Numbered from the stretch's first letter, positions 17,433-26,353 are shown. The stretch is 35,838 bases of DNA from Lachnospiraceae bacterium (GCA_024693225.1 JAILLI010000113.1:1-35838); one strand, 5' to 3'. Numbers and translations are program-made. The notes: generated by a model from the letters alone, not told the origin.

Positions 17433-19460
17433 ATGTCCAAAAGTGTTTTTATAGCCGAAAAGCCCAGTGTCGCAAAGCAGTTTGCCGAGGCTTTGAAGCT
17501 TTCTGCAAAATCCAATGACGGCTATCTCGAATCAAATAACTGTATCATAACCTGGTGTGTCGGACATCTTGTCACAATGTCTTATCCGGATGCATATGAT
17601 ATGAAATACAAAAAGTGGAGCTTTGCTACGCTCCCTTTTTTACCGTCCGAATACAAGTATGAGATCATAAAGGCATCCGAAAAGCAGTTTTCCATAGTAT
17701 CACGCCTTTTGAACCGCGAAGATGTGGATACCATATATGTATGTACCGACTCGGGAAGGGAAGGGGAATACATTTACAGGCTGGTGGCCTCAATGGCCAA
17801 TGTGACCGGCAAGGTGCAGAAACGAGTGTGGATAGATTCACAGACCGAGGAAGCCATCAGGGAGGGGATCAAAAATGCAAAGGATATATCCGAGTATGAT
17901 TCCATAGCCGACAGCGCCTATCTGCGGGCCAAGGAGGACTACCTCATGGGTATCAACTTTTCCAGGGCTCTTACTCTTAAGTACGGTGATACCATAGCAG
18001 GTTTTCTTGGCCAGAATTATTCTGTGGTTGCCGTAGGCCGGGTCATGACCTGCGTACTCGGTATGGTGGTAAGACGTGAACGTGAGATAAGAGCCTTCGT
18101 CAAAACTCCCTTTTACAGGATATCTGCGGAATGCAAAATAAATGACGTCTCATTTACAGCCGCCTGGAAAGCGACCGAGAAGAGTGAGTACTATATGTCT
18201 CCAAAGCTCTACAAGGATAACGGTTTTCTTGACAGGGACGAGGCCTCCTCTTTTATCGATAAGATAAGAGAAAGATCGGAAGGTAAGGGTACCCTTACCG
18301 GCATAAGTAAGAAAAAAGAGACCAAAAACCCGCCCTTTCTCTACAATCTGACCGAGCTGTCAGCCGACTGTTCCAAACTGTTCAAGATCAGTCCCGCTGA
18401 CACCCTAAATGTGGCCCAGGAACTCTACGAGAAGAAGCTGACAACTTATCCCAGAACAAATGCCAGGGTGCTTTCGACAGCTGTTGCCAAGGAGATAGCA
18501 AAGAACATAAGAGGTCTTACGGCCTACGGACCCGTTGCCGACATAGCAAAGGGCATAATGGATGATAAGGCCTACGAAGGTATAGCAAAGACAAGATATG
18601 TAAATGACAAGCTCATAGAGGATCATTATGCCATAATACCGACCGGGCAGGGCTTTGAAGCCTTAAAGAACCTGTCGGACAGGTCGGCTAAAATATATGA
18701 ACTGATAGTCAGGAGATTCTTGAGCATATTCTATCCCGCAGCCATATACCAGAAGGTAAGCCTTGAAGTGGATGTGGCCGGTGAGAGCTTTTTTGCCAAC
18801 TTCAAAGTCCTTGATAAGGAAGGTTTTCTTGCAATATCAAGGCCGTCTTATTTAAAAGACAGGACCAAAGACAAGGAAGATAAAGATGAGGCCGAAGAGG
18901 AAGAGGATGCAGCTGTAGACGGAGCTTTTCTTGAGACGCTCAAAAAGCTTAAAAAAGGATCACAGGCAGATATTGGCGACTTTACCATAAAGGAAGGGGA
19001 GACCAGTCCGCCCAAGCGGTATACGACCGGGACCATGATGCTGGCCATGGAGAATGCGGGGCAGCTGATAGAAGACGAGGAACTGCGCGCCCAGATCAAG
19101 GGAAGCGGCATAGGTACCAGTGCGACCAGGGCGGGTATACTTGAAAAACTCGGCAATATCAAATATCTTACCATGAATAAGAAGACCCAGGTCATAACCC
19201 CTGCCCAGCTTGGAGAGATGGTATATGATGTCGTGGATGTTTCCATAAAGGCCCTGCTCGATCCCAAGCTCACAGCCAGCTGGGAAAAGGGGCTGACCAT
19301 GGTGGCCTCCGGGGAGCTTGCCGCGGATGAATACATGACCAAGCTCAATGATTATGTGGCAAGACGGACCAATTATGTAAGGGACCTTTCCAATCAGGGA
19401 ATGGTAAGGAAGATGTTCGGCAAGAGCGCCGAATATTATGTCAGACAAAAGAAGAAGTAA
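17433..19460 (+). CDS. topB: DNA topoisomerase III (type IA)
   Basis: The 675-residue enzyme cuts one DNA strand through a tyrosine and decatenates replication and recombination intermediates. The Toprim domain begins FIAEKPSVAKQFAEAL with the catalytic Glu, and YVCTDSGREGEYIYRLV supplies the metal-binding acids. The active-site Tyr lies in LTTYPRTNARVL (about residue 339). A Glu/Asp-rich insert occurs around residues 475-492. There are no C-terminal zinc fingers, as expected for TopB rather than TopA. It is 25 bases after the ABC operon with GGAG upstream, so it may be read from the same message. A chromosomal housekeeping role is likely; no plasmid or conjugation genes flank it. Confidence 0.94.
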   Translation: MSKSVFIAEKPSVAKQFAEALKLSAKSNDGYLESNNCIITWCVGHLVTMSYPDAYDMKYKKWSFATLPFLPSEYKYEIIKASEKQFSIVSRLLNREDVDTIYVCTDSGREGEYIYRLVASMANVTGKVQKRVWIDSQTEEAIREGIKNAKDISEYDSIADSAYLRAKEDYLMGINFSRALTLKYGDTIAGFLGQNYSVVAVGRVMTCVLGMVVRREREIRAFVKTPFYRISAECKINDVSFTAAWKATEKSEYYMSPKLYKDNGFLDRDEASSFIDKIRERSEGKGTLTGISKKKETKNPPFLYNLTELSADCSKLFKISPADTLNVAQELYEKKLTTYPRTNARVLSTAVAKEIAKNIRGLTAYGPVADIAKGIMDDKAYEGIAKTRYVNDKLIEDHYAIIPTGQGFEALKNLSDRSAKIYELIVRRFLSIFYPAAIYQKVSLEVDVAGESFFANFKVLDKEGFLAISRPSYLKDRTKDKEDKDEAEEEEDAAVDGAFLETLKKLKKGSQADIGDFTIKEGETSPPKRYTTGTMMLAMENAGQLIEDEELRAQIKGSGIGTSATRAGILEKLGNIKYLTMNKKTQVITPAQLGEMVYDVVDVSIKALLDPKLTASWEKGLTMVASGELAADEYMTKLNDYVARRTNYVRDLSNQGMVRKMFGKSAEYYVRQKKK

Positions 19461-19473
19461 TTTTTGTATGGAT

Positions 19474-19496
19474 TTTTTCACATGATTGTGAGAAAA
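19474..19496 (+). promoter_or_regulatory. Palindrome, possible operator before the Fe-S scaffold operon
   Basis: TTTTTCACA and TGTGAGAAA flank a TGAT centre, forming a 9-bp inverted repeat with one wobble pair. It overlaps candidate promoter sequence (TTTTCA at 19475-19480, TATATA at 19497-19502) and is followed by no clean T run, so an operator is slightly favoured over a terminator for topB. Confidence 0.4.
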
Positions 19497-19548
19497 TATA
19501 TAAAGCGTTTTTAATGAACTAATACAATTCTGAAAGGAGTTATGTTGC

Positions 19549-20256
19549 ATGGTTTATTCAAAAGAAGTTGAATTAATGTGTCCGGTAGCGCAGGGCGTTC
19601 ATCACGGCTGTGCTCCGATACCCGAAGAAGCTAAATGGGTAAAGGCTAAGGAAGTAAAGGATATTTCCGCCTATACACACGGTGTTGGCTGGTGTGCTCC
19701 CCAGCAGGGTGCCTGCAAGCTTTCCCTTAATGTAAAAGACGGTATCATCCAGGAAGCTCTTGTTGAGACGCTCGGATGTTCCGGAATGACCCATTCTGCA
19801 GCTATGGCAGCCGAGATTCTTCCCGGACTTACCATACTTGAAGCTCTTAACACAGACCTTGTGTGCGATGCCATCAATACGGCTATGAGAGAGCTTTTCC
19901 TCCAGATCGTATACGGACGTTCACAGTCTGCATTCTCTGAGGACGGTCTTGCAATAGGCGCCGGACTTGAGGATCTGGGCAAGGGAATGCGTACCATGGT
20001 AGGTACCACATACGGAACCCTTAAGAAGGGTCCCAGATACCTTGAACTTACAGAAGGTTATATCACGGCGATCGCACTTGACGAGGAAGATCAGATCATC
20101 GGTTACAAGTATGTAAACTTTGGCAGGATGATGGATTTCATCAAGGGCGGAGAAGATCCCAAGGTTGCTCTTGAGAAGGCCAGCGGTCAGTACGGACGCG
20201 TGGCTGATGCTGTTAAGCTCATTGACCCCAGAACCGACAAAGAGATTAAAGAGTAA
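19549..20256 (+). CDS. NifU/IscU-like iron-sulfur cluster scaffold-type protein, partner of GGGtGRT protein
   Basis: The 235-residue protein carries the IscU-like pattern ALVETLGCSGMTHSAAMAAEIL (around residues 67-88), with the cluster-type cysteine and further cysteines at VGWCAPQQGACK and CPVAQGVHHGC. This is the annotated partner of the GGGtGRT protein in many anaerobic Firmicutes; it is not part of a nitrogenase or standard suf/isc set here. AAAGGAG at 19534-19540 leads the ATG at 19549; the nearer ATG at 19542 is out of frame and closes quickly. Fourteen bases separate it from the next gene. Cluster binding is inferred from the cysteines; the client protein is unknown. Confidence 0.88.
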   Translation: MVYSKEVELMCPVAQGVHHGCAPIPEEAKWVKAKEVKDISAYTHGVGWCAPQQGACKLSLNVKDGIIQEALVETLGCSGMTHSAAMAAEILPGLTILEALNTDLVCDAINTAMRELFLQIVYGRSQSAFSEDGLAIGAGLEDLGKGMRTMVGTTYGTLKKGPRYLELTEGYITAIALDEEDQIIGYKYVNFGRMMDFIKGGEDPKVALEKASGQYGRVADAVKLIDPRTDKEIKE

Positions 20257-20270
20257 GGAGGACTTGGAAA

Positions 20271-21290
20271 ATGGCATTATTTGAATCATATGAGAGAAGA
20301 GAGCCCCAGATCCTTGCCAAGCTCAAGGAATACGGCATTTCATCAATAGAAGAATGTAAGGATATCTGTGACAAGGCAGGTATCGATGTATATCATCTTA
20401 TAGAGGGTATCCAGCCCATCTGTTTTGAAAACGCCAAATGGGCTTACACGGTAGGTGCAGCCATCGCCATCAAGAAGGACTGCCGTAAGGCTGCCGATGC
20501 TGCAGCTGCTATAGGCGAAGGCCTTCAGGCATTCTGTATCCCCGGATCAGTTGCAGACACACGTAAGGTCGGTCTCGGACACGGTAACCTTGGTAAGATG
20601 CTCCTTGAAGAGGAGACCGAGTGCTTCGCTTTCCTTGCAGGTCATGAATCATTTGCGGCAGCTGAAGGTGCCATCGGTATAGCAGAGAAGGCCAATAAGG
20701 TCCGCAAGACACCCCTTCGTGTCATCCTTAACGGACTTGGCAAGGATGCTGCCCAGGTCATCTCACGTATCAACGGGTTCACTTTTGTTGAGACAGAGTA
20801 TGATCCTTATACAAACACCGTCAAGGAAGTATCCAGAAAGTGCTACAGCAAGGATCCCGCTTCTCCACGTGCAAAGGTCAACTGTTACGGCGCCAATGAC
20901 GTTTGCGAAGGTGTTGCCATCATGTGGAAAGAGAACGTTGACGTATCCATCACGGGTAACTCCACCAATCCTACTCGTTTCCAGCATCCCGTTGCAGGAA
21001 CATACAAGAAGGAGAGACTTGAGGCCGGCAAGAAGTACTTCTCGGTTGCATCAGGCGGTGGTACAGGACGTACACTTCATCCCGATAACATGGCAGCAGG
21101 TCCCGCATCCTACGGTATGACCGATACAATGGGACGTATGCATTCAGATGCCCAGTTCGCAGGGTCTTCATCGGTTCCCGCCCATGTTGAGATGATGGGT
21201 CTTATCGGTGCAGGTAATAACCCCATGGTCGGAATGACTGTTTCAACGGCTGTTTCGATCGAGGAAGCTGCAAAAGCCGGCAAATTCTGA
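20271..21290 (+). CDS. GGGtGRT protein
   Basis: The 339-residue protein contains the family-naming motif SGGGTGRTLHPDNMAAGPASYG (about residues 262-283). Other conserved-looking parts are NCYGANDVCEGVAIMWKENV and SSSVPAHVEMMGLIGAGNNPMVG. No membrane or signal segment is seen. GGAGG about 10 bases upstream gives good initiation, and the spacing to the scaffold-like gene marks a two-gene operon. The family is widespread in anaerobes and its biochemical role is not established as far as I know; a Gly-rich loop of this kind may bind a nucleotide or cofactor. Codon use is strongly biased towards a few codons, suggesting high expression. Confidence 0.9.
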   Translation: MALFESYERREPQILAKLKEYGISSIEECKDICDKAGIDVYHLIEGIQPICFENAKWAYTVGAAIAIKKDCRKAADAAAAIGEGLQAFCIPGSVADTRKVGLGHGNLGKMLLEEETECFAFLAGHESFAAAEGAIGIAEKANKVRKTPLRVILNGLGKDAAQVISRINGFTFVETEYDPYTNTVKEVSRKCYSKDPASPRAKVNCYGANDVCEGVAIMWKENVDVSITGNSTNPTRFQHPVAGTYKKERLEAGKKYFSVASGGGTGRTLHPDNMAAGPASYGMTDTMGRMHSDAQFAGSSSVPAHVEMMGLIGAGNNPMVGMTVSTAVSIEEAAKAGKF

Positions 21291-21305
21291 TAATAAATAT
21301 GATCT

Positions 21306-21405
21306 AGTGTCAATGGGGACGGCTCTTACAGAGTTGTCACAGGGGGCGGTTCTATTTGTCAGCTTTTATGAAAAGCTGTCAAAATGAGCCGTCCCCGTTG
21401 ACACT
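21306..21405. repeat. REP-like long palindrome (GGGGACGG family)
   Basis: The 20-base outer arms AGTGTCAATGGGGACGGCTC (21306-21325) and GAGCCGTCCCCGTTGACACT (21386-21405) pair with a single G-T. Inside is a second, diverged copy of the arm (GTTGTCACAGGGGGCGGTTC, 21333-21352) and a 12-bp hairpin TTGTCAGCTTTT/AAAAGCTGTCAA with loop ATG and one mismatch. Similar GTGTCAA-GGGGACGG palindromes are common intergenic repeats in Clostridia. Here it separates the GGGtGRT operon from alr and could also stop transcription. Confidence 0.88.
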
Positions 21406-21454
21406 ATAGAACCGTTATCGCTGACAGCTTATGACACATAAAGGAAGTTGTTTT

Positions 21455-22624
21455 ATGAAATCAACTCTAAAGAGAACATGGGCCGAGATAGATCTTGATG
21501 CTCTCGAATACAACTATAACAGGATAAGGCAGCATATCGGGGAAAATGTCGCATTCTGCGGGATCGTAAAGGCAGATGCATACGGACATGGTGCCGTCAT
21601 GACTGCCAAGAGACTGCAGAGCCTTGGCACCGATTATCTGGCAGTATCATCCATAGACGAGGCAATGGAACTTCGTTTTAACGGTATCACAATGCCCATA
21701 CTGATACTGGGTCATACGCCCCGTGAGCAGGTTGACAGGCTTATCTGTTTTAACATCACCCAGGCAGTCACCTGTGAGGCCAAAGCAAAGGAGTACAGCG
21801 AAGAAGCCATCAGGTACGGCGGGTCTCTGAAGGTCCATATCAAGGTCGATACCGGGATGAGCAGACTGGGATATATATGCGAGGGTGATTATTTTGAACA
21901 CGGTGTAGAAGGGATATGTTTTGCCTGCGGCCTGCCCGGACTTGATGCGGAAGGTATATTCACTCATTTCGCAGTCGCAGACGAAGATGATGAAGCATCG
22001 GTTGAATATACCCGGCACCAGTTTGAGCTCTTCAGGAATGTGATATCCGCTGTGGAGAACAGGAGGGCCTGTAAGTTCAAACTCAAACACTGTGCCAACA
22101 CGGGTGCCACCTGTGACCACCCGGAAATGTTCCTTGATATGGTACGTCCCGGCCTCCTTCTGTACGGATACGGAGAATATGCAAGGAAGCTGCAGCTTAA
22201 ACCTGTAATGACCATGAAGACTACCGTCAGCACCATCAAGATCTATCCCGAAGGAACCAAGATAAGCTACGGGGGCATGTTTACCACAGACCAAAAGACA
22301 AGGGTCGGGGTCATTCCTTACGGATATGCCGACGGTTTCATGCGGTGTCTGTCAGACCGCTACAGCGTCATGACATCGGAAGGGCCTGCTAAGGTGCTGG
22401 GAAGGATCTGTATGGATATGTGCATGATAGATCTCACCGACAAACCGGGTGTCGGCGTTGGGGATGAGATCGAGATATTCGGGCCCGGCAATCCCATAGA
22501 GGATATGGCGATCATGGCCGATACCATTCCCTATGAGATCGTATGTGCGGTCAGTAAGCGTGTACACAGACAGTATATATATAAGGGTGAGAATGTATTC
22601 AGTGAAGTGATGCTGAGAATGTAG
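21455..22624 (+). CDS. alr: Alanine racemase
   Basis: Interconverts L- and D-alanine with pyridoxal phosphate, supplying D-Ala for peptidoglycan. The 389-residue protein has the N-terminal barrel with WAEIDLDALEYNYNR and the PLP lysine in IVKADAYGHGA (about residue 38). The second catalytic residue is the Tyr of KISYGGMF (about 272). The ATG at 21455 is preferred over 21431 because AAGGAAG lies 8 bases before it and the protein then begins like its relatives. The REP-like palindrome is directly upstream. No clear promoter was found between them. Confidence 0.95.
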   Translation: MKSTLKRTWAEIDLDALEYNYNRIRQHIGENVAFCGIVKADAYGHGAVMTAKRLQSLGTDYLAVSSIDEAMELRFNGITMPILILGHTPREQVDRLICFNITQAVTCEAKAKEYSEEAIRYGGSLKVHIKVDTGMSRLGYICEGDYFEHGVEGICFACGLPGLDAEGIFTHFAVADEDDEASVEYTRHQFELFRNVISAVENRRACKFKLKHCANTGATCDHPEMFLDMVRPGLLLYGYGEYARKLQLKPVMTMKTTVSTIKIYPEGTKISYGGMFTTDQKTRVGVIPYGYADGFMRCLSDRYSVMTSEGPAKVLGRICMDMCMIDLTDKPGVGVGDEIEIFGPGNPIEDMAIMADTIPYEIVCAVSKRVHRQYIYKGENVFSEVMLRM

Positions 22625-22645
22625 GATCTGATCATTCCGGCACAG

Positions 22646-22821
22646 TATAATAAAACTATCTGGACTGTTAATGTTAAGAGAAGTGGGTGTCTGCAAGGAT
22701 ACCATCGTGGCGAACGACTGGTTCCCTGTCAGACAGGACCTGCTTCAGGTGTAGATTATTGTACAGTTAATTGTCGTACGGAACACAAGTAAATGGAACA
22801 AGTAGAAAGAAGGGTATGTCC
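22646..22821 (+). promoter_or_regulatory. Leader region with possible -10 and successive hairpins before the lipoprotein gene
   Basis: TATAAT (22646-22651) has no good -35. Downstream, GGTGTC/GATACC (22686-22703) forms a 6-bp stem with a 6-base loop, and CCTGT-CAG-ACAGG (22726-22738), extendable by GGT/ACC over a bulge, forms another. The rest of the roughly 165-base leader has no ORF I would call. It matches no riboswitch consensus I can recognise. Confidence 0.35.
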
Positions 22822-24246
22822 ATGAAAAAGAGAAAGCTTGCACTGATGATCTGCCTTGCACTTGTCATGACAGGGCTTGGCGCATGTAACGCGAATATAA
22901 ACATCAACACGGAGGATGGGGCAGCCGCTCAGACTGACCGGTCATCTGTCACAGAGGCGGATGCTTCAGAGAATGTTAAGACTGAAGAAACGGCTCCTGC
23001 AGCCGATGAGATCTCTGAAGAGGACACGGTCGTACTTCCGGAACTGAAATCCGTTCCCTTTGACATGACCGAATATGATAAGGACGGTGAACATAAAGTC
23101 TTTGAAAGCTACGGGAATTCCTATCTCTTAAGTGACATATCCGCAAGGGATTATCCGGCCCTTGATGCAAAGCTCAAGAAGATCGATGAAGACGAAAAGG
23201 AATTCTACCGGCAGGCTATAGATGACAGCAGGGAAGATGCCCTTGAATTTGCTGAGGAGCAGAGAAAGTACGGAGAGGATTATACCTTCTTCCGTTATTC
23301 CGAGACCCAGCTTATGAACGCAGATGACAAGGTGGTCAGCATGCTCAGGATGGAATACGGATACCTTGGCGGAGCTCATCCGGATTATTATTATGAAACG
23401 ATGAACATTTATACAAAGACAGGAGAAGACATACCGCTTTCCGATATACTGACGGATGATGTGAAACTCAGGAGTATCTTAAAGGAAAGGCTCAATAAAG
23501 AATATCCCGACGGAAACTGGTTTGATCTTGATTCTTCACTTGATACATACGTCATAGATGATAAGAAAACAGGGGATGATAAATTCGCCTATATATTTAC
23601 CATGAACAGCAGAGGTATCATGTTCTATTTCAACCCCTATGATCTTAATTCCTATGCTGACGGAGCACAGCAGATAGAGATCAGTTACACCGATCTTGCA
23701 GACATAATAAAGCCGGGTTTTGTATATGAGGATCCTGTGAAGGAAGATCTGGCTACGGATGCAGAGGAAGGCGCAGGTGGTGCCGATAGCGGATCAAAGA
23801 ATGATATGGCTGTAAAAGCTCCTTCTTTTACGGGCCTTGAGAACATCAGGAACGAGAACAACGAAGACGGTACGTATTTCTATCAGGATATGACGCAGGA
23901 CGGCCTTACGGTCATAACAAACATGTGCGCGCCCAACTCGATAAGCAGCGATCAGGCGGAAGATGCTTACGTTAAGAACTTCATAGGGTCCCAAATAGAC
24001 AAGGATGCCAATGTGACTGAGATGGAATATGATGATGACCTGTCAAGGCTTCTGTCATTATCAGCTTATGAGGTTGAGTGGACCAGCGGGGCAAATGAGG
24101 ACAGTAAGGTAGGCAAGGGAATAGTGATACTTACCGACAGCTTCACATATTATTACGGATTTTCCTGCCCTCTCGATTACTTCGAGGAGAGCGAAGACTT
24201 TTATGAGGATGAACTTGAGAATATTGAGATGCTCAAGCTTGACTGA
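22822..24246 (+). CDS. Lipoprotein with DUF4163/DUF3298 (PdaC/RsiV-like) domain
   Basis: The 474-residue protein begins MKKRKLALMICLALVMTGLGAC, a lipoprotein signal with the lipidated cysteine at residue 22, followed by a Thr/Ala/Glu-rich spacer. The core (about 75-300) shows the DUF4163-DUF3298 pattern, including YGYLGGAHPDYYYETMNIY, then IPLSDIL, then a C-terminal MFYFNPYDLNSYADGAQQIEISY. The family occurs in extracytoplasmic sensors and peptidoglycan-binding proteins (RsiV binds lysozyme). A second domain (about 335-474) is not recognised. The start is taken at 22822 because AGAAGGG then has 7-base spacing. It is followed after 9 bases by a membrane EAL protein, so the two are co-expressed. 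An envelope sensing role is inferred. Confidence 0.82.
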   Translation: MKKRKLALMICLALVMTGLGACNANININTEDGAAAQTDRSSVTEADASENVKTEETAPAADEISEEDTVVLPELKSVPFDMTEYDKDGEHKVFESYGNSYLLSDISARDYPALDAKLKKIDEDEKEFYRQAIDDSREDALEFAEEQRKYGEDYTFFRYSETQLMNADDKVVSMLRMEYGYLGGAHPDYYYETMNIYTKTGEDIPLSDILTDDVKLRSILKERLNKEYPDGNWFDLDSSLDTYVIDDKKTGDDKFAYIFTMNSRGIMFYFNPYDLNSYADGAQQIEISYTDLADIIKPGFVYEDPVKEDLATDAEEGAGGADSGSKNDMAVKAPSFTGLENIRNENNEDGTYFYQDMTQDGLTVITNMCAPNSISSDQAEDAYVKNFIGSQIDKDANVTEMEYDDDLSRLLSLSAYEVEWTSGANEDSKVGKGIVILTDSFTYYYGFSCPLDYFEESEDFYEDELENIEMLKLD

Positions 24247-24255
24247 GGCTAGCAC

Positions 24256-26322
24256 ATGGCAAATCTAAAGGAACAGAAACTTCGCAAACTGAAAAGATCA
24301 AACCTGAGCGGATCGCTCATAGGTTTTATCGTAATAGAGCTGATCGTCTTTGTGTCCTTTGCAGTGATGCTTGAAGTTTTCGGGCTTTATATCACGGATT
24401 CAAAGCTTAGTTCAGAGGTCGAAAGAGTACTTGGGATCGCTAAGATCTATCAGCTGTCCGCTGCCGATAAGACGTCTAAGACGGATCAGGTGCTTGATGA
24501 AACAGAGGCTTACCTCATCCTTGATGAAAAGGGTAATGTTGTAAAGGTAAATGGCGAAAATACATGCAACCTTGAAGGGGGCAGGAGGATCGATATATTG
24601 GGCCTGTCCCGTGCACTCGATGAAGAAGGCTCTGCAGATCTTTTGCCTCACAGTATTGACCATGCCGAGCTGGCAAAAGCCATAATGGAAAACGCACCGG
24701 TTATGTATCCCGATACGGGGAATGCTGTCATAACTCCCGATGAGGACGGCCATATACAGATAGATTTTCCGAAGCTTAAGGACATACTTATGAAGGAACG
24801 CGGAGATGCCGCACTTCCCTTCTGGATAGAGGTCAGGCTTGATGACGGTATGAGGATGGTCTGCAAGGCTTATTTTAATGTCTTCTTCAGGGAGATCATG
24901 ATAATCTCGGCCCTTTCTGTCATTATCCTGGTACTCGCGGTCGCCATGCTGATATTCATTATCGTTTATCTGTGTAAGACTATCAGGAACAGGAAGCGGA
25001 TGAACGAAGTCTTCTTCATGGATGAGGTTACAGGAAAGCATAACTGGCTCTGGTTCATGGTCAATTCCGAAAGGCTCCTTAAGAAGAGATCGAATGAGGA
25101 TAATAAGTATGCGATACTTGATATAGTTTTTGTCAACTACAGGAACTTCTGTGTCTGCCATTCCGTTGAAGAAGGCGAGAGGATGCTGAAGATCGTCGAT
25201 GAGGTGATAAACAGGCATCTGGATCAGAGGAAGGAGCTGGCTGCTCATCACTCTGCCGCACATTTTGCAGCCATGCTGCTCTATACGGATGAAGAGGCCT
25301 TAAAGGGCAGGATCCGTAATATAGTAAATGAACTCGAGGTAATAAACGAAGACCATAAGTTCAGCTTCTGGGTCGGTGTGGACAGGATAGAGAGCCTATC
25401 GAAGGAAAAGGGGGCCGGATCAAAGCGTAAGGATATTGATATCGAGATAAATTACAATAATGCCGGTGCAGCCCGGTCCACCATCACGGGAGGTGATTCC
25501 GCTATCGCCTTCTTCGATGACAAGATGGTAGAGGAGCAGAGATGGATTGACAGGATAAATGAGAACCGGCGGAAGGCCCTGGATAATGAAGAGTTCATAG
25601 TATATTACCAGCCCAAGTATGATCCGAGGACCAATGAGCTCCGTGGGGCGGAAGCCCTTATCAGGTGGAAGAGCCCGGAGGACGGCATGATAAGCCCGGG
25701 ACGCTTTATACCGATCTTTGAGAAGAACGGCTTTATTACCGAGATCGACCATTATATGCTCCGTCATGTGGCGACTGATCAGAAGAAATGGCTGGATAAG
25801 GGATATGAATGTGTTCCGGTGTCGGTAAATGTATCAAGAGCACATTTCATTGAAAGCGACCTCGCAGAGCAGATAAGGGATATAGTCGATGCTGCGGGTA
25901 CCCCACGCCGGCTTATAGAGATAGAATTAACGGAAAGCGCATTCTTTGATGATAAGAACGCACTGATATATACGATAGGAAAGCTTAAGGAATATGGTTT
26001 TACGGTATCCATGGATGATTTCGGATCGGGATATTCCTCACTCAATTCATTAAAGGAAATGCCCCTTGACGTATTAAAACTCGATGCGGAATTTTTCAGG
26101 AGCGGTGATACCGATGACCGGGGAAGGATAGTTGTCGCGGAAGCCATAAAACTGGCCAAAAACCTTAATATGAAAACGGTCGCCGAAGGTGTCGAGATAA
26201 AGGAACAGGTTGATTTTCTGGCCAATGAAGGCTGTGATATGATCCAGGGCTTCTACTTTGCAAGACCCATGCCGGGCGATGAATATGAGGAAAAGATGGC
26301 GAAAAATGCCAAAAATGTTTGA
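24256..26322 (+). CDS. Membrane-bound c-di-GMP phosphodiesterase (extracellular sensor, degenerate GGDEF, EAL)
   Basis: The 688-residue protein has a first membrane segment (about 20-45), an external region of about 165 residues, a second membrane segment (about 215-240), a badly decayed GGDEF domain (about 250-425, no GGDEF motif) and a full EAL domain (about 430-680). EAL residues are present: GAEALIRW (about 466), SVNVS, EIELTES, DDFGSGYSS, LKLDAEF, AEGVE and QGF. It should degrade c-di-GMP in response to a signal sensed outside. It begins 9 bases after the lipoprotein gene, with GAGG across the junction. Its stop codon overlaps the -35 box of the rplU promoter. Confidence 0.88.
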   Translation: MANLKEQKLRKLKRSNLSGSLIGFIVIELIVFVSFAVMLEVFGLYITDSKLSSEVERVLGIAKIYQLSAADKTSKTDQVLDETEAYLILDEKGNVVKVNGENTCNLEGGRRIDILGLSRALDEEGSADLLPHSIDHAELAKAIMENAPVMYPDTGNAVITPDEDGHIQIDFPKLKDILMKERGDAALPFWIEVRLDDGMRMVCKAYFNVFFREIMIISALSVIILVLAVAMLIFIIVYLCKTIRNRKRMNEVFFMDEVTGKHNWLWFMVNSERLLKKRSNEDNKYAILDIVFVNYRNFCVCHSVEEGERMLKIVDEVINRHLDQRKELAAHHSAAHFAAMLLYTDEEALKGRIRNIVNELEVINEDHKFSFWVGVDRIESLSKEKGAGSKRKDIDIEINYNNAGAARSTITGGDSAIAFFDDKMVEEQRWIDRINENRRKALDNEEFIVYYQPKYDPRTNELRGAEALIRWKSPEDGMISPGRFIPIFEKNGFITEIDHYMLRHVATDQKKWLDKGYECVPVSVNVSRAHFIESDLAEQIRDIVDAAGTPRRLIEIELTESAFFDDKNALIYTIGKLKEYGFTVSMDDFGSGYSSLNSLKEMPLDVLKLDAEFFRSGDTDDRGRIVVAEAIKLAKNLNMKTVAEGVEIKEQVDFLANEGCDMIQGFYFARPMPGDEYEEKMAKNAKNV

Positions 26323-26347
26323 CAATCTCGTACTTTGATGGTATGAT
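26319..26347 (+). promoter_or_regulatory. Strong promoter for rplU-prp-rpmA
   Basis: A perfect TTGACA (26319-26324) and TATGAT (26342-26347) lie 17 bases apart. The -35 overlaps the stop codon of the EAL gene. The predicted start is near 26354, giving an approximately 80-base leader. Confidence 0.9.
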
Positions 26348-26353
26348 GCGTGA

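Noticed and set aside
19461-19548. Rex operator before the GGGtGRT operon
   Set aside because: The palindrome is TCACA-N4-TGTGA, the reverse of the Rex half-site order TTGTGA-N-TCACAA.
19549-20256. Nitrogen-fixation NifU
   Set aside because: No nif genes nearby, and the partner gene is the GGGtGRT protein, a different context.
22640-22821. c-di-GMP riboswitch before the EAL operon
   Set aside because: The conserved core sequences of the known c-di-GMP-I and II classes are not visible.
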